Below are positions 34,124 to 45,700 of a stretch of DNA of 64,000 bases, piece by piece. Numbering within the stretch: the first letter of the stretch is position 1; every line of letters begins with the position of its first letter. This DNA is from Mycolicibacter terrae. GTDB taxonomy: Bacteria > Actinomycetota > Actinomycetes > Mycobacteriales > Mycobacteriaceae. The stretch is taken from NCBI RefSeq assembly GCF_010727125.1, contig NZ_AP022564.1:1054001-1118000 (forward strand), in the 5' to 3' direction. The notes beneath the pieces were generated by a model, which searched no databases, was not told the DNA's origin, and worked only from the letters and a program-made list of their open reading frames with translations. The position numbers were made by a program, and so were the translations under genes.

Positions 34124-35038
34124 TCAGCGCGCCTCGGCGCGGTCCCAGGCCTCACACATGGTGCGCAGAATCTCCTCGGCGCGCCCGAGTCCGGCCAGGT
34201 GGCTTTCCCCGGGGATCGGGTACAGCCGGGCGTCGGGCAGCAGGGAGACGGCGTGTTCCCCGTGGGCGAAGGGGACGATGTGGTCGGCGTCGCCATGCCA
34301 CCAGTGCACCGGCACCTTCACCTCGTCGAGCCGGAAGCCCCAGTAGCGGGCGAACAGGACGGCGTCGGCGATGGGCGCGGCGAGCTGCTTGCGGGCCCCG
34401 TTGAGCAGGTCGTCGAGGAACATCGCCTTGAACTCCGGCCGGCCCAGCAGCCGGCGGTCGCCCTCGGGAGAGACCAGCGCGTAGAGCTCCAGCGCCGGTT
34501 CGGCCACCGGCCGGATCATCCGGATCAGCCCGGTGGCCACAATGCTGATCGGGCGCCCGGCGCGCTGCAGCACCGGCTCGGCGATCCGGGCCAGCGTCAT
34601 CAGGCCGCTGTCGATGGCGTCGGGGCCCACCGCCGGTGCGACGCCGCCCAGGATCCCGGCCGCCACCACCCGCCCGGGCATCGCCGCCGCGCACGCCAGG
34701 GTGTAGGGGCCGCCGCCGGACAGTCCGATGACCGCCATCTTGTCGATGCCGAGCGTGTCGGCCATGGTGCGCAGATCATCGGCGAACTGCGACACGGTCT
34801 CGTACTGGTAGGGCGTCGAGGAACCGATACCGGGCCGGTCCACCCCGATCAGGCGGATGTTCGCCTCCTTGGCGTAGATCCGCGCCTCGACCGGGATCTG
34901 GCGGCGGGCACCGGGGGTGCCGTGCAGCCAGAACATCGGCCGGCCGTGCGGCGCGCCGAACTCGGCGAAGCCGAGCTGACGGTCCTCACCGACGGCTATG
35001 TTGCCCTCGATCTGGGGGCGGGCGATCGCGTAAACCAT
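34124..35038 (-). CDS. Alpha/beta-fold hydrolase
   Basis: 304 residues. Oxyanion motif LHGTPGARRQ, nucleophile elbow GLSGGGP (Ser), acid residue in WWHGDADH and His in GESHLAGLG: a complete Ser-Asp-His triad in the normal order. Cytosolic, without a signal peptide. Substrate unknown; the family includes esterases, epoxide hydrolases and C-C hydrolases. ATG 35038 is the first convincing start; longer frames run into the alkB promoter region. Divergent from alkB. Confidence 0.9.
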   Translation of the reverse strand: MVYAIARPQIEGNIAVGEDRQLGFAEFGAPHGRPMFWLHGTPGARRQIPVEARIYAKEANIRLIGVDRPGIGSSTPYQYETVSQFADDLRTMADTLGIDKMAVIGLSGGGPYTLACAAAMPGRVVAAGILGGVAPAVGPDAIDSGLMTLARIAEPVLQRAGRPISIVATGLIRMIRPVAEPALELYALVSPEGDRRLLGRPEFKAMFLDDLLNGARKQLAAPIADAVLFARYWGFRLDEVKVPVHWWHGDADHIVPFAHGEHAVSLLPDARLYPIPGESHLAGLGRAEEILRTMCEAWDRAEAR

Positions 35039-35237
35039 GCCCTGAGTGTGGCACGGTCCTGGGAGCTGGGTCACACCCCGGTGGCCGGCCCAGAAGTCGG
35101 TTCGGTCGTCGGCCTCGACATCACGGGCGCGGTTGGCCGACCGTGCCAAGACCCGTCAGCGCCCGGGTGCTGTGTTGCACGCCTCGTTCACGGCATGGCC
35201 CACACCGGGCCCATCTCGTGTACAAAACGCCATCAAA

Positions 35238-35270
35238 TGTCTAGACAACGGACGTATCCGGATGTAATGT
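35238..35270 (+). promoter_or_regulatory. alkB operon promoter with palindromic operator
   Basis: -35 TAGACA (35242-35247), a 17-base spacer, -10 TAATGT (35265-35270). The perfect palindrome TGTCTAGACA (35238-35247) covers the -35, and ATCCGGAT (35256-35263) lies in the spacer. Both are candidate sites for the TetR regulator encoded in the operon. Confidence 0.5.
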
Positions 35271-35311
35271 CCATCCATGCGGGGGGTCGAAACTCACAAG
35301 GAGAGGCGCGG

Positions 35312-36550
35312 ATGGCTGGATTGGCGCAGACGGGCACTGCGGCGACGGAAGCGTGGCGCGACAAGAAGCGCTACCTGTGGCTGATGGGCCTGATCGCCCC
35401 GACGCTGATTCTCGCCATGCTGCCGTTCGTGTGGGCGATGAACCGGTTCGGCTGGCAGGTGGCCGCGCAGGTGCCGTTCTGGATCGGGCCGATCCTGATC
35501 TACGTGCTGCTGCCGGCGCTGGATCTGCGCTTCGGCGCCGACGGGCAGAACCCGCCCGACGAGGTGATGACCGCGCTGGAGAACGACCGGTACTACCGCT
35601 ACTGCATCTACGCCTACATCCCGTGCCAGTACGCCAGCGTCGTGCTGGGCGCCTACCTGTTCACCGCAACCGATCTGAGCTGGCTGGGCGTCGAGGGGTC
35701 GCTCAGCTGGTTCGCCAAGATCGGGCTCGCGCTGTCGGTGGGCGCCCTGGGCGGTGTCGGCATCAACACCGCCCACGAACTGGGGCACAAGAAGGCGAGC
35801 CTGGAGCGCTGGCTGTCGAAGATCACCCTGGCGCAGAGCTGCTACGGGCACTTCTATATCGAGCACAACCGGGGCCACCACGTGCGGGTGGCCACCCCCG
35901 AGGACCCGGCGTCGGGCCGGTTCGGCGAGACGTTCTGGGAGTTCCTGCCGCGCAGTGTCTTCGGTGGCCTGCGCTCGGCCTGGGAGCTGGAGGCCGCGCG
36001 GCTGCGCCGGCTGGACAAAGGGCCCTGGCGACTGTCCAACGACGTGCTCAACTCATGGTTGATGTCGGTGGTGCTGTGGGGCGTGCTGATCGCGGTGTTC
36101 GGCCCGGCGCTGATCCCGTTCGTCGTCATCCAGGCCGTCTACGGCTTCTCCCTGCTGGAGTCGGTGAACTACATCGAGCATTACGGCTTACTGCGCCAGA
36201 CCCGCGCCAACGGCCGCTACGAACGCTGTACACCCGAGCACAGCTGGAACTCCGACCACTTGGTGACCAACCTGTTCCTCTACCACCTGCAGCGGCACAG
36301 CGATCACCACGCCAACCCCACCCGGCGTTACCAGACGCTGCGCAGCATGGAGCAGGCGCCGAACCTGCCCAGCGGGTACGCCTCGCTGATCGGGCTGACC
36401 TACTTCCCGCCGCTGTGGCGCAGGCTGATGGACCACCGGGTGCTGGCGCACTACGGCGGCGACATCACCCGGGTCAACATCGAGCCGCGCCGGCGAGCGA
36501 AGATCCTGCGCCGCTACGCCACCACCGTCCCCGGGCAGGTGGCGGCGTGA
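35312..36550 (+). CDS. alkB: AlkB, membrane alkane 1-monooxygenase
   Basis: Integral-membrane di-iron hydroxylase that oxidises the terminal carbon of n-alkanes, fed electrons by rubredoxin. 412 residues. The histidine boxes are complete: [34 protein letters not shown], plus [10 protein letters not shown]. Six membrane helices are in the N-terminal and central parts. ATG 35312 follows AAGGAGAGG. The stop overlaps the rubA start (TGATG). Same order as Mtb Rv3252c-Rv3249c. Confidence 0.97.
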   Translation: MAGLAQTGTAATEAWRDKKRYLWLMGLIAPTLILAMLPFVWAMNRFGWQVAAQVPFWIGPILIYVLLPALDLRFGADGQNPPDEVMTALENDRYYRYCIYAYIPCQYASVVLGAYLFTATDLSWLGVEGSLSWFAKIGLALSVGALGGVGINTAHELGHKKASLERWLSKITLAQSCYGHFYIEHNRGHHVRVATPEDPASGRFGETFWEFLPRSVFGGLRSAWELEAARLRRLDKGPWRLSNDVLNSWLMSVVLWGVLIAVFGPALIPFVVIQAVYGFSLLESVNYIEHYGLLRQTRANGRYERCTPEHSWNSDHLVTNLFLYHLQRHSDHHANPTRRYQTLRSMEQAPNLPSGYASLIGLTYFPPLWRRLMDHRVLAHYGGDITRVNIEPRRRAKILRRYATTVPGQVAA

Positions 36551-36720
36551 TGGCGACCTACCGCTGCCCGGGCTGCGACTACGTCTACGACGAGGCGCTC
36601 GGCGCGCCACGCGAAGGATTCCCGGCCGGCACGCCCTGGCAGCAGATTCCCGACGACTGGAGCTGCCCGGACTGTGCGGTCCGCGAGAAGCCGGATTTCG
36701 AACGCGAGGTGGCGACGTGA
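36550..36720 (+). CDS. rubA: RubA, rubredoxin (first copy)
   Basis: 56-residue one-iron electron carrier for AlkB. Two CxxC pairs hold the iron: [12 protein letters not shown] near the N-terminus and [14 protein letters not shown] near the C-terminus. The ATG overlaps the alkB stop by one base, and the stop is overlapped by the rubB start (GTGA). Confidence 0.95.
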   Translation: MATYRCPGCDYVYDEALGAPREGFPAGTPWQQIPDDWSCPDCAVREKPDFEREVAT

Positions 36721-36899
36721 GCGACTACAAACTGTTCCGGTGTCTGCAGTGCGGCTTCGAGTACGACGAGGCGGTGGGCTGGCCTGAGGACGGGATCGCA
36801 CCCGGTACCCGCTGGGCCGATATCGGTGAGGACTGGAGCTGCCCGGACTGCGGCGCGGCCAAGGCGGATTTCGAGATGGTGGAAGTCGTCCGGCCGTGA
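36717..36899 (+). CDS. rubB: RubB, rubredoxin (second copy)
   Basis: 60 residues, with CxxC pairs in [12 protein letters not shown] and [14 protein letters not shown]. Paralogue of rubA. In Rhodococcus and Mycobacterium such pairs are AlkG1/AlkG2 types, of which usually only the second supports alkane hydroxylation. GTG start overlapping rubA; the stop overlaps the tetR start. Confidence 0.95.
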   Translation: MSDYKLFRCLQCGFEYDEAVGWPEDGIAPGTRWADIGEDWSCPDCGAAKADFEMVEVVRP

Positions 36900-37525
36900 C
36901 ACCCGCTAATCTCGCGGTGGTGAAACGCATCCCCTACGCCGAGGCATCCCGGGCGCTGTTGCGCGACTCGGTGCTCGAGGCGATGCGGGAGTTGTTGACC
37001 AGCCGGGACTGGTCGTCGATCACGTTGGCCGACGTCGCCCGGGCGGCCGGGGTCAGCCGGCAGACCATCTACAACGAGTTCGGTTCGCGCCAGGGCCTGG
37101 CGCAGGGCTACGCGATCCGCCTGGCCGACCGGCTCGTCGACGCCGTCGAGCGCGCCATCTACGGCAACGTCGGCGACGTCCACGCCGCGTTCCTGGAAGG
37201 GTTCCGGTCCTTCTTCTCCTCCTCGGCGGCCGACCCGCTGGTGATCTCGCTGCTGACCGGTGCCGCCAAGCCGGACCTGCTGCAGATCATCACCACCGAC
37301 AGCGGGCCGATCATCACCCGCTGCTCGCAGCGGCTCACGTCGTCGTTCATGCACAGCTGGGTCAAGGCCAGCGAGGAAGACGCCGGCATCCTGGCCCGGG
37401 CCATCGTCCGGCTGGCCATGAGCTACGTCTCCATGCCCCCCGAAGCCGACCACGATGTGGCCGCTGACCTGGCCCGATTGTTCACCCCGACGGCCGAGAC
37501 CTATGGGGTCATAGACGTCGATTGA
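36896..37525 (+). CDS. TetR-family regulator of the alk operon (AlkX-like, Rv3249c homologue)
   Basis: 209 residues. N-terminal helix-turn-helix [27 protein letters not shown], then an all-helical ligand domain. It is the fourth cistron after alkB-rubA-rubB, overlapping by GTGA. Homologues repress their own alk operon and are released by fatty acids. The palindrome over the alkB -35 is the likely target (inference). Confidence 0.92.
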   Translation: MTPANLAVVKRIPYAEASRALLRDSVLEAMRELLTSRDWSSITLADVARAAGVSRQTIYNEFGSRQGLAQGYAIRLADRLVDAVERAIYGNVGDVHAAFLEGFRSFFSSSAADPLVISLLTGAAKPDLLQIITTDSGPIITRCSQRLTSSFMHSWVKASEEDAGILARAIVRLAMSYVSMPPEADHDVAADLARLFTPTAETYGVIDVD

Positions 37526-37603
37526 CCCGCTCGAGCCGTCCCGGACGTTCGCCGGTAGCTTGTAGCGGAGCTGATTTTCACCGAACCTTACGGGGGCGCA
37601 CTG

Positions 37604-39061
<1,458 letters not shown>

Positions 39062-39070
39062 TTCTCTCCG

Positions 39071-39128
39071 CGAGCAGACACAGAGTCGCACCATGGGATG
39101 CCCATGCGTGCGACTCTGTGTCTGCTCG
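39071..39128. terminator. 58-base near-perfect palindrome between sahH and tmk
   Basis: Outer arms 39071-39091 and 39108-39128 are exact 21-bp complements, beginning CGAGCAGACACAG and ending CTGTGTCTGCTCG. Inner arms CATGGG/CCCATG close on a 3-base loop ATG, with one unpaired C. That is 27 paired bases in all. No T tract, as usual in mycobacteria. It starts nine bases after the sahH stop. Most likely a terminator/mRNA stabiliser, but also a candidate dispersed palindromic repeat. Confidence 0.8.
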
Positions 39129-39134
39129 CCGGAT

Positions 39135-39140
39135 TAGGCT
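39135..39140 (+). promoter_or_regulatory. -10 element of tmk (leaderless)
   Basis: TAGGCT, six bases before GTG 39147 and directly after the palindrome. Confidence 0.45.
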
Positions 39141-39146
39141 CGGCGC

Positions 39147-39776
39147 GTGCTGATCGCGATCGAAGGCGTTGACGGCGCCGGCAAGAACACCCTGACCCAG
39201 GGGTTGCGCGCGGCGTTCGAGGCCGCCGGGAAGTCGGTGACCACCTGCGCGTTCCCGCGCTACGGGGTCTCGGCGACCGCCGACGTCGCCGCCGAGGCGC
39301 TGCGTGGGCAGCACGGCGACCTGGCGGATTCGGTGTACGCGATGGCGATGCTGTTCGCGCTGGACCGGGCCGGCGCCAAGGATGAGATCGCGGCCCTGCA
39401 AGACCGCTACGACGTGGTGATCCTGGACCGGTATGTGGCCTCCAACGCCGCCTACAGTGCCGCCCGGCTGCATCAGGACGCCGACGGCGAGGTGGTCGCC
39501 TGGGTGCGGCAGCTGGAATTCGAGCGGCTCGGGCTGCCCGTGCCGGACTGGCAGGTGCTGCTGGATGTCCCCGCCGAACTGGCCGCTGAGCGCGCCCGGA
39601 ACCGCGAGGCGCGCGACACCGCCCGGGCCCGGGACAGCTACGAGCGCGACGACGGGCTGCAGCGCCGGACCGGCGAGGTGTACCGCGGGCTGGCCCGCGC
39701 CGGCTTCGCGGGACGGTGGCAGCTGGCCGGTCCGGCGGTCTCGGCGGACGAGCTGGCAGGCGTTCTGCGGGGTTAA
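39147..39776 (+). CDS. tmk: Tmk, thymidylate kinase
   Basis: Phosphorylates dTMP to dTDP. 209 residues (Mtb 214). P-loop EGVDGAGKNTL, the DR motif VVILDRYVASN and a LID region REARDTARARDSYERDD of mycobacterial type, with an acidic/basic mixture. GTG 39147 is supported by TAGGCT six bases upstream and lacks a Shine-Dalgarno. mtrA follows after 51 bases. Confidence 0.96.
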   Translation: MLIAIEGVDGAGKNTLTQGLRAAFEAAGKSVTTCAFPRYGVSATADVAAEALRGQHGDLADSVYAMAMLFALDRAGAKDEIAALQDRYDVVILDRYVASNAAYSAARLHQDADGEVVAWVRQLEFERLGLPVPDWQVLLDVPAELAAERARNREARDTARARDSYERDDGLQRRTGEVYRGLARAGFAGRWQLAGPAVSADELAGVLRG

Positions 39777-39827
39777 CCTGCGAAACGCGCGTGTGGTAGC
39801 AGGATTTTGTCTCGATCTGATGACACC

Positions 39828-40514
39828 ATGTACGCCATGAGGCAAAGGATTCTCGTCGTCGACGACGACGCTTCGCTGGCCGAGATGCTCACCATCGTGC
39901 TGCGTGGGGAGGGTTTCGACACCGCGGTCGTCGGTGACGGCACCCAGGCGCTCACCGCGGTGCACGAGCTGCGGCCCGATCTGGTGCTGCTGGACCTGAT
40001 GCTGCCCGGCATGAACGGCATCGATGTCTGCCGGGTGCTGCGCAAGGACTCCGGTGTGCCGATCGTGATGCTCACCGCCAAGACCGACACCGTCGACGTG
40101 GTGCTCGGGCTGGAGTCCGGCGCCGACGACTACATCATGAAACCGTTCAAGCCCAAGGAACTGGTGGCCCGGGTGCGGGCCCGGCTGCGCCGCAACGACG
40201 ACGAGCCGGCCGAGATGCTCTCGATCGCCGACATCGACATCGACGTGCCGGCGCACAAGGTGAGCCGCGCCGGTGAGCAGATCTCCCTGACCCCGTTGGA
40301 GTTCGACCTGCTGGTCGCCCTGGCACGCAAGCCCCGCCAGGTGTTTACTCGTGAAGTGCTGCTCGAACAGGTCTGGGGGTACCGGCACCCGGCCGACACC
40401 CGGCTGGTGAACGTGCACGTTCAGCGCCTGCGGGCCAAAGTGGAGCAAGACCCGGAGAACCCGACCGTGGTGCTGACCGTTCGAGGAGTGGGTTACAAGG
40501 CCGGACCTCCGTGA
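39828..40514 (+). CDS. mtrA: MtrA, OmpR-type response regulator
   Basis: Essential regulator of cell division and oriC/dnaA-linked functions. 228 residues, as in Mtb. Receiver domain with RILVVDDD, phosphoacceptor D56 (LVLLDLMLPG) and MLTAKT, K near 106 (YIMKPF). C-terminal winged helix ends RGVGYKAGPP. ATG 39828 (MYAMRQRI) aligns with Mtb MDTMRQRI; the ATG at 39837 is an alternative. The partner kinase gene follows after 78 bases. Confidence 0.98.
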   Translation: MYAMRQRILVVDDDASLAEMLTIVLRGEGFDTAVVGDGTQALTAVHELRPDLVLLDLMLPGMNGIDVCRVLRKDSGVPIVMLTAKTDTVDVVLGLESGADDYIMKPFKPKELVARVRARLRRNDDEPAEMLSIADIDIDVPAHKVSRAGEQISLTPLEFDLLVALARKPRQVFTREVLLEQVWGYRHPADTRLVNVHVQRLRAKVEQDPENPTVVLTVRGVGYKAGPP

Positions 40515-40592
40515 TCCCCACGGGGGAGCGGCTGCGGTGAGTACCGCGTCTCCGACGAGGCAGCGCGCCGACGGCCATGAGGGGAAGCGTCG

Positions 40593-42242
40593 GTGATCTT
40601 CAGTTCCAGACGGCGCCCGCGTCGGTCGGGGCCGCTGCTGCTCGGCGTGAACACGCTGCGCCGCGCGGTGCAGCTCGCCTGGCGCCGTTCGCTGCAGTTG
40701 CGGGTGGTGGCGCTGACGATGGGGCTGTCGGCTGCGGTCATCCTGGCGCTCGGATTCGTCTTGACCAGCCAGATCACCGACCGGGTGCTCGACGTCAAGG
40801 TCCGGGCGGCCACCGAGCAGATCGAGCGGGCCCGCGTCACGGCCGGCGGCATCGTCGGCGGTGAGGAAGCCCGTTCGCTGACCTCGAGCCTGCAGCTGGC
40901 CCGCAACACGCTGATGAGCAAGACCGACCCGGCCGCCGGCAGCGGGACCGCGGGCGCGTTCGACGCGGTGCTGGTGGTGCTCGGCGAGGGCCCGCGCGCG
41001 GCGACCACCGCGGGGCCGGTCGAGCAGGTGCCGGCCGGGCTGCGCGAATTCGTCAAGGCCGGTCAGGTCAGCTACCAGTACGCCACCGTGCACGTCGAGG
41101 GGTTCTCCGGCCCGGCGCTGGTGATCGGGACGCCGACGGCGTCACGGATCACCAACCTGGAGCTCTACCTGATCTATCCGCTGGGAACCGAGCGCAACAC
41201 GATCAGCATGGTGCGGGGCACCATCGCCACCGGCGGGCTGGTGCTGCTGGGGCTGCTGGCCGGCATCGCGCTACTGGTGTCCCGGCAGGTGGTGCTGCCG
41301 GTGCGCTCAGCGTCGCGGATCGCCGAACGGTTCGCCGAGGGGCACCTGTCCGAACGGATGCCGGTACGCGGCGAAGACGACATGGCCCGGCTGGCGGTGT
41401 CGTTCAACGACATGGCCGAGAGCCTGTCGCGGCAGATCACCCAGCTCGAGGAGTTCGGCAATCTGCAGCGCCGGTTCACCTCCGACGTCAGCCATGAGCT
41501 GCGCACCCCGCTGACCACGGTGCGGATGGCGGCGGACCTCATCCACGACCACAGCGAAGATCTGGAGCCCTCGCTGCGGCGCTCCACCGAGCTGCTGGTC
41601 AGCGAACTCGACCGGTTCGAGTCACTGCTCAACGACCTGCTGGAGATCTCCCGGCACGACGCGGGTGTGGCCGAACTGTCGGTGGAGTCGGTGGACCTGC
41701 GCTCGACGGTCAACAGCGCGCTGGACAACGTGGGCCATCTGGCCGCCGACGCCGGCGTCGAGCTCAAGGTGGACATGCCGGGCGAAGGCGTGATCGCCGA
41801 GGTCGATCCGCGCCGGGTGGAACGCATCCTGCGCAACCTGATCGCCAATGCCATCGACCACGCCGAGCACAAGCCGGTGGTGATCCGGATGGGTGCCGAC
41901 GCAGACACGGTGGCCGTCACGGTCCGCGACCACGGGGTGGGCCTGCGTCCGGGGGAGGAGAAGCTGGTATTCAGCCGCTTCTGGCGCGCCGACCCGTCGC
42001 GGGTGCGGCGCTCCGGGGGCACCGGGCTGGGACTGGCGATCAGCGTCGAGGACGCGCGGCTGCACCAGGGCAGGCTGGAGGCCTGGGGCCAGCCCGGCAA
42101 GGGCGCCTGCTTCCGGCTCACCTTGCCACTGGTGCGCGGCCACAAGGTCACCACCAGCCCGCTTCCGATGAAACCGGTGAGCGCCGCCGAGCGCCGGGAG
42201 CGCCGGCAGCGAGCGCGTGAACACGCCGAGAGGAGCGGGTGA
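40593..42242 (+). CDS. mtrB: MtrB, sensor histidine kinase
   Basis: Kinase for MtrA, localised to septa in mycobacteria. 549 residues. Two membrane helices (about 38-58 and 208-230) flank an extracytoplasmic domain, then HAMP, then the phosphorylation site [13 protein letters not shown] (H301), then ATPase boxes [32 protein letters not shown] basic C-terminal tail follows. GTG start 40593; its stop overlaps lpqB by one base. Confidence 0.97.
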   Translation: MIFSSRRRPRRSGPLLLGVNTLRRAVQLAWRRSLQLRVVALTMGLSAAVILALGFVLTSQITDRVLDVKVRAATEQIERARVTAGGIVGGEEARSLTSSLQLARNTLMSKTDPAAGSGTAGAFDAVLVVLGEGPRAATTAGPVEQVPAGLREFVKAGQVSYQYATVHVEGFSGPALVIGTPTASRITNLELYLIYPLGTERNTISMVRGTIATGGLVLLGLLAGIALLVSRQVVLPVRSASRIAERFAEGHLSERMPVRGEDDMARLAVSFNDMAESLSRQITQLEEFGNLQRRFTSDVSHELRTPLTTVRMAADLIHDHSEDLEPSLRRSTELLVSELDRFESLLNDLLEISRHDAGVAELSVESVDLRSTVNSALDNVGHLAADAGVELKVDMPGEGVIAEVDPRRVERILRNLIANAIDHAEHKPVVIRMGADADTVAVTVRDHGVGLRPGEEKLVFSRFWRADPSRVRRSGGTGLGLAISVEDARLHQGRLEAWGQPGKGACFRLTLPLVRGHKVTTSPLPMKPVSAAERRERRQRAREHAERSG

Positions 42243-44002
42243 TGCGCCGGCTCCGTCCGGTGGCGCTGATGCTGGCCGGCACCCTCGCGCTGGCGGGCTG
42301 CGCCGGAGTGCCCAGCACGTCGGCCCCGCAGGCGATCGGCACCGTGCAGGCGCCGCCGCCGTCGGTGCTGCCAAAGCCCACCCCGGGGATGGACCCCGAT
42401 GTGTTGCTGCGCGAATTCCTCAAGGCCACCGCCGATCCGGCCAACCGGCACCGTGCTGCACGGCAGTTCCTCACCCAGTCGGCGTCCGATGCCTGGGACG
42501 ACGCCGGCAGCGCGTTGCTGATCGACAACGTGGTCTTCGTCGAAACCCGCAGCGCCGATCGGGTTGCGGTCACCATGCGCGCCGACATGCTGGGTTCGCT
42601 GTCGGACATGGGAGTGTTCGAAACCGCCGAGGGCGCGCTGCCGGCCCCCGAGCCGATCGAACTGCTCAAGACCACCGACGGCTGGCGCATCGACCGGTTG
42701 CCCAATGGGGTCTTCCTGGATTGGCAGCAGTTCCAGGCCACCTACAAGCGCAACACGCTGTATTTCGTCGACCCCACCGGCAAGACAGTGGTTCCCGACC
42801 CCCGCTATGTAGCGGTGTCCGACCCCGACCAGTTGCCCACCGAGCTGGTCTCCAAGCTGATCGCCGGCCCCCGCCCGGAGATGGCCGGGGTGCGCAACCT
42901 GCTGGCGGCTCCGTTGCGGCTGCGCGGGCCGGTGACCCGTGCCGATGGCGGCAAGAGTGGGGTGGGCCGGGGCTACGGCGGGGCGAAGATCGACCTGGAC
43001 AGCCTGTCGACGACCGACCCGAACAGTAGACAATTGCTTGCCGCGCAACTGATCTGGACACTGGCGCGGGCCGATATCAAAGGCCCCTATGTGATCGATG
43101 CCGACGGCGCGGCGCTCGACGACCGGTTCCCGGAAGGATGGACGACATCCGATGTGGCCACCACCGACCCGGGCGCCTCCGACGGTGCCGGGGCCGGGAT
43201 ACACGCGCTGATCGGCGGCTCACTGCTCGTCCTGGACGGCCAGCAGGCCAACCGGGTGCCCGGGGCGTTTGGGCGGGAGCCCGACCAGGAGTCGGCGGCG
43301 TTGTCCCGCAACGGACGTCAGGTGGCGTCGGTGGTGGTACACCCGGGTGCGCCCGACCCGCCGGCGACACTGTGGATCGGGGACCTCGGTGGCGAGGCGG
43401 TACAGGCGGCCGAGGGACACACCCTGTCGCGGCCGAGCTGGTCGCTGGACGAAGCGGTGTGGGTCGTTGTCGACGGCAACAACGTGCTGCGCGCGATCCA
43501 AGAGGTGGCTTCGGGCCGCCCGGCCCGTATCCCGGTGGACTCCGGGGCGATCAACGCGAGGTTCCCCGGGCCGATCAGCGAGCTGCAGCTGTCGCGTGAC
43601 GGCACCCGGGCCGCCATGGTGATCGGCGGGCAGGTGATCCTGGCCGGCGTCGAGCAGACCTCGGCCGGCCAGTTCGTGCTGAACTATCCGCGCCGGCTGG
43701 GCTTCGGGCTCGGTTCCTCGGTGGTGTCGCTGAGCTGGCGTACCGGCGATGACATCGTGGTCAGCCGGTCCGACCCCAAGCACCCGGTGTCCTACGTCAA
43801 CATCGACGGGGTGAACTCCGATGCGCCCAACGGCAATCTGCAGCTGCCGGTGTCGACGATCGTCGCCGACCCGTCCACGGTCTATGTGGCCGACCCGCGC
43901 GGGGTGCTGGCCTTGTCATCGTCGCGGGCCGAGGACGAGCAGAGCTGGTCGCCGGTGAGCCCGTTCATGGTCGGTGGAGCGGTTCCGGTGCTGCCGGGCT
44001 AG
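42242..44002 (+). CDS. lpqB: LpqB, MtrB-associated lipoprotein
   Basis: Lipoprotein that interacts with the MtrB sensor domain. 586 residues (Mtb 583). Signal peptide with lipobox ALAGC near residue 20; a GerMN-like domain in the first half ([22 protein letters not shown]); the second half is a WD/beta-propeller-like LpqB domain ([26 protein letters not shown]). ATG 42242 overlaps the mtrB stop (TGATG); a GTG three bases earlier is possible. It converges on tgs1 with a 7-base gap. Confidence 0.96.
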   Translation: MRRLRPVALMLAGTLALAGCAGVPSTSAPQAIGTVQAPPPSVLPKPTPGMDPDVLLREFLKATADPANRHRAARQFLTQSASDAWDDAGSALLIDNVVFVETRSADRVAVTMRADMLGSLSDMGVFETAEGALPAPEPIELLKTTDGWRIDRLPNGVFLDWQQFQATYKRNTLYFVDPTGKTVVPDPRYVAVSDPDQLPTELVSKLIAGPRPEMAGVRNLLAAPLRLRGPVTRADGGKSGVGRGYGGAKIDLDSLSTTDPNSRQLLAAQLIWTLARADIKGPYVIDADGAALDDRFPEGWTTSDVATTDPGASDGAGAGIHALIGGSLLVLDGQQANRVPGAFGREPDQESAALSRNGRQVASVVVHPGAPDPPATLWIGDLGGEAVQAAEGHTLSRPSWSLDEAVWVVVDGNNVLRAIQEVASGRPARIPVDSGAINARFPGPISELQLSRDGTRAAMVIGGQVILAGVEQTSAGQFVLNYPRRLGFGLGSSVVSLSWRTGDDIVVSRSDPKHPVSYVNIDGVNSDAPNGNLQLPVSTIVADPSTVYVADPRGVLALSSSRAEDEQSWSPVSPFMVGGAVPVLPG

Positions 44003-44009
44003 TCATCGC

Positions 44010-45461
44010 TCACCCGGTCGTGACCAGCGACAGCCGCCGGCGTTCGGCGTGCTCGGCCACGGTCTTGCGCCGCTTGGCGGCGGCCACCAGGCGGGCCACC
44101 GCGGCCTCGATGCTGCGGGCGAACTCGTCGACGTCGGGCATGGTGTCGTAGTCGGCCAGCACTCCGAAGAACAGGCTCTCGGCGTAGCTCAGCATTGCCA
44201 CCCCGGTACGCAACTGCAGCGCGATCGGCGGCACCGGGAGTACGTCGAGCACGTTGCGGCCCATGATGTGCAGGATCTGCGACGGGCCCGGCACATTGGT
44301 GGCGAGGGTGGTGACGCCCTGCTGAGGAAGCCGCGTCAACAGCCGCACCGCCCAGGCGGTGAGCGGGAACGGCAGGTGGTTGGCCGCCGAGACGAAGGCA
44401 CTGCCGGCCTGGTGCTGCCCGGTGTTCTTGGTCCTGTTCAGCCGCGAGTGCACCAGCCTCAGCCGTCGCACCGGGTTCTCCTCCTCCACCGGTAGGTAGG
44501 GCAACATCACCGAGACCCGGTTGTCGGTCGCGCCGATGGCGTCGCCGCCGCGGGTGGACACCGGCACCAGGGTGCGCAGTGTCTCGGGCAGCGGGCGTTC
44601 GCCCCGGCGGTCCAGCATGCCCCGGTAGCCCTCGGTCAGGGCGGCCAGCGCGACATCGTTGAGGGTCACGCCGAACGCCTGGCAGATCTGGTCGACGTCG
44701 GCGAGGGACACCTTGGCCGCGCTGTACCGGCGCATCGCGCTCACCGGTCCGTTCAAGGAGGTGGGGGTGCCCGGGCGTAACAGCCCGGCCGACAGCTCGA
44801 CCGTGCCGCGGGCGGCCCGCACCGCGGCGGCGCTGATCGCAGCCGAGGCGTTCCACAGCTCCGCCGCCCAGGCCGCCGGCTTGAGATTCACCGTTGGCAA
44901 ACCGAAATGCGGTACGCCCGAACGGGTCTCGCGGGAACTCCGGATATGGCCGGCGAAACTGGCTATCCCGTCACCCCCGTCGCCGAAGCCGCCGCTTTCA
45001 TCGCACAGCCCGGTGAACAGCTGCGAGGTCGCGATGCCGTCGCCGACACAGTGGTGAACCTTGACCAGCATCGCCCACCGGTCGTCGCTCAGCCCTTCGA
45101 TCACCCAGATCTGCCACAGCGGACGGTCCCGGTCCAGCCGGCGCGCCATCGAGTCGGCGACGAAGCCGAACAGTTCGGCGTCGCCGCCGGGACGCGGCAG
45201 GGCGACGCGCCGTACGTGATGGCCGATGTCGAAGTCGGGGTCGTCGACCCATCGGGGCGGCACCAGGTCGAAGGGGTGCACCTGCAGCTTCTGGCCGAAC
45301 CGCCGGCAGGCGCTGATCCGTGCGCCCAGTGTGGCGACCAGCGCGGCGTGATCCGGCGGCGGCCCGGCCAAGATGACCAGCCCGCCGATGGCCAGGCTGA
45401 CGTGACGGTCGGAGTCCTCGGCCTCCAAAAAACCCGCGTCCAGTGTGGTCAGTTGCTCCAT
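44010..45461 (-). CDS. tgs1: Tgs1-type wax ester synthase / diacylglycerol acyltransferase
   Basis: WS/DGAT enzyme storing fatty acids as triacylglycerol, typical of hypoxic mycobacteria. 483 residues (Mtb Tgs1 463). Starts MEQLTTLDAGFL; catalytic motif VHHCVGDGIA (HHxxxDG); later NVPGP and PLPETLRTLVPVS signatures. ATG 45461 follows GGAGG. Neighbours have the order of Mtb Rv3130c-Rv3134c, which identifies it as tgs1 rather than another WS/DGAT paralogue. Two DosR-box-like sites lie 58-122 bases upstream. Confidence 0.92.
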   Translation of the reverse strand: MEQLTTLDAGFLEAEDSDRHVSLAIGGLVILAGPPPDHAALVATLGARISACRRFGQKLQVHPFDLVPPRWVDDPDFDIGHHVRRVALPRPGGDAELFGFVADSMARRLDRDRPLWQIWVIEGLSDDRWAMLVKVHHCVGDGIATSQLFTGLCDESGGFGDGGDGIASFAGHIRSSRETRSGVPHFGLPTVNLKPAAWAAELWNASAAISAAAVRAARGTVELSAGLLRPGTPTSLNGPVSAMRRYSAAKVSLADVDQICQAFGVTLNDVALAALTEGYRGMLDRRGERPLPETLRTLVPVSTRGGDAIGATDNRVSVMLPYLPVEEENPVRRLRLVHSRLNRTKNTGQHQAGSAFVSAANHLPFPLTAWAVRLLTRLPQQGVTTLATNVPGPSQILHIMGRNVLDVLPVPPIALQLRTGVAMLSYAESLFFGVLADYDTMPDVDEFARSIEAAVARLVAAAKRRKTVAEHAERRRLSLVTTG

Positions 45462-45518
45462 GATGCGGACCTCCTGCCTGCGCCCGCTCCTATGATCCGC
45501 CCGCGGCGGGTGCCGTCG

Positions 45519-45538
45519 GCAGGGCCGGAAGTCCCGAG
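45519..45538 (-). promoter_or_regulatory. DosR-box-like site A (tgs1 side)
   Basis: Minus strand: CTCGGGACTTCCGGCCCTGC, against the consensus TTSGGGACTWWAGTCCCSAA. The GGGACT half site is exact and the second half partial (GGCCC). Confidence 0.45.
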
Positions 45539-45563
45539 TCCAGGGAAATCTGACGTACGCCCC

Positions 45564-45583
45564 CGGTGGCCCAAAGTCCCTTT
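45564..45583 (-). promoter_or_regulatory. DosR-box-like site B
   Basis: Minus strand AAAGGGACTTTGGGCCACCG: exact GGGACTTT, then GGGCC. Centred 45 bases from site A, about four helical turns, as with paired DosR boxes. Confidence 0.5.
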
Positions 45584-45640
45584 CAGCTCGGGCCTTCCTG
45601 CCCTGTCCGGGCTGATCGGCCGGAGGCATGGTGAAGAAGT

Positions 45641-45660
45641 CACGGGCCTTTGGGCCGCGA
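45641..45660 (+). promoter_or_regulatory. DosR-box-like site C (nitroreductase side)
   Basis: Plus strand CACGGGCCTTTGGGCCGCGA, 40 bases before GTG 45701. One mismatch in the GGGACTTT core. Confidence 0.4.
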
Positions 45661-45700
45661 GATCGGCGCAGGACCGGGACGGAAGAAAGGGGGCCGGACC

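Noticed and set aside
37526..37603. SAH riboswitch before sahH
   Set aside because: The gap is only 78 bases and shows no pseudoknot-forming conserved core.
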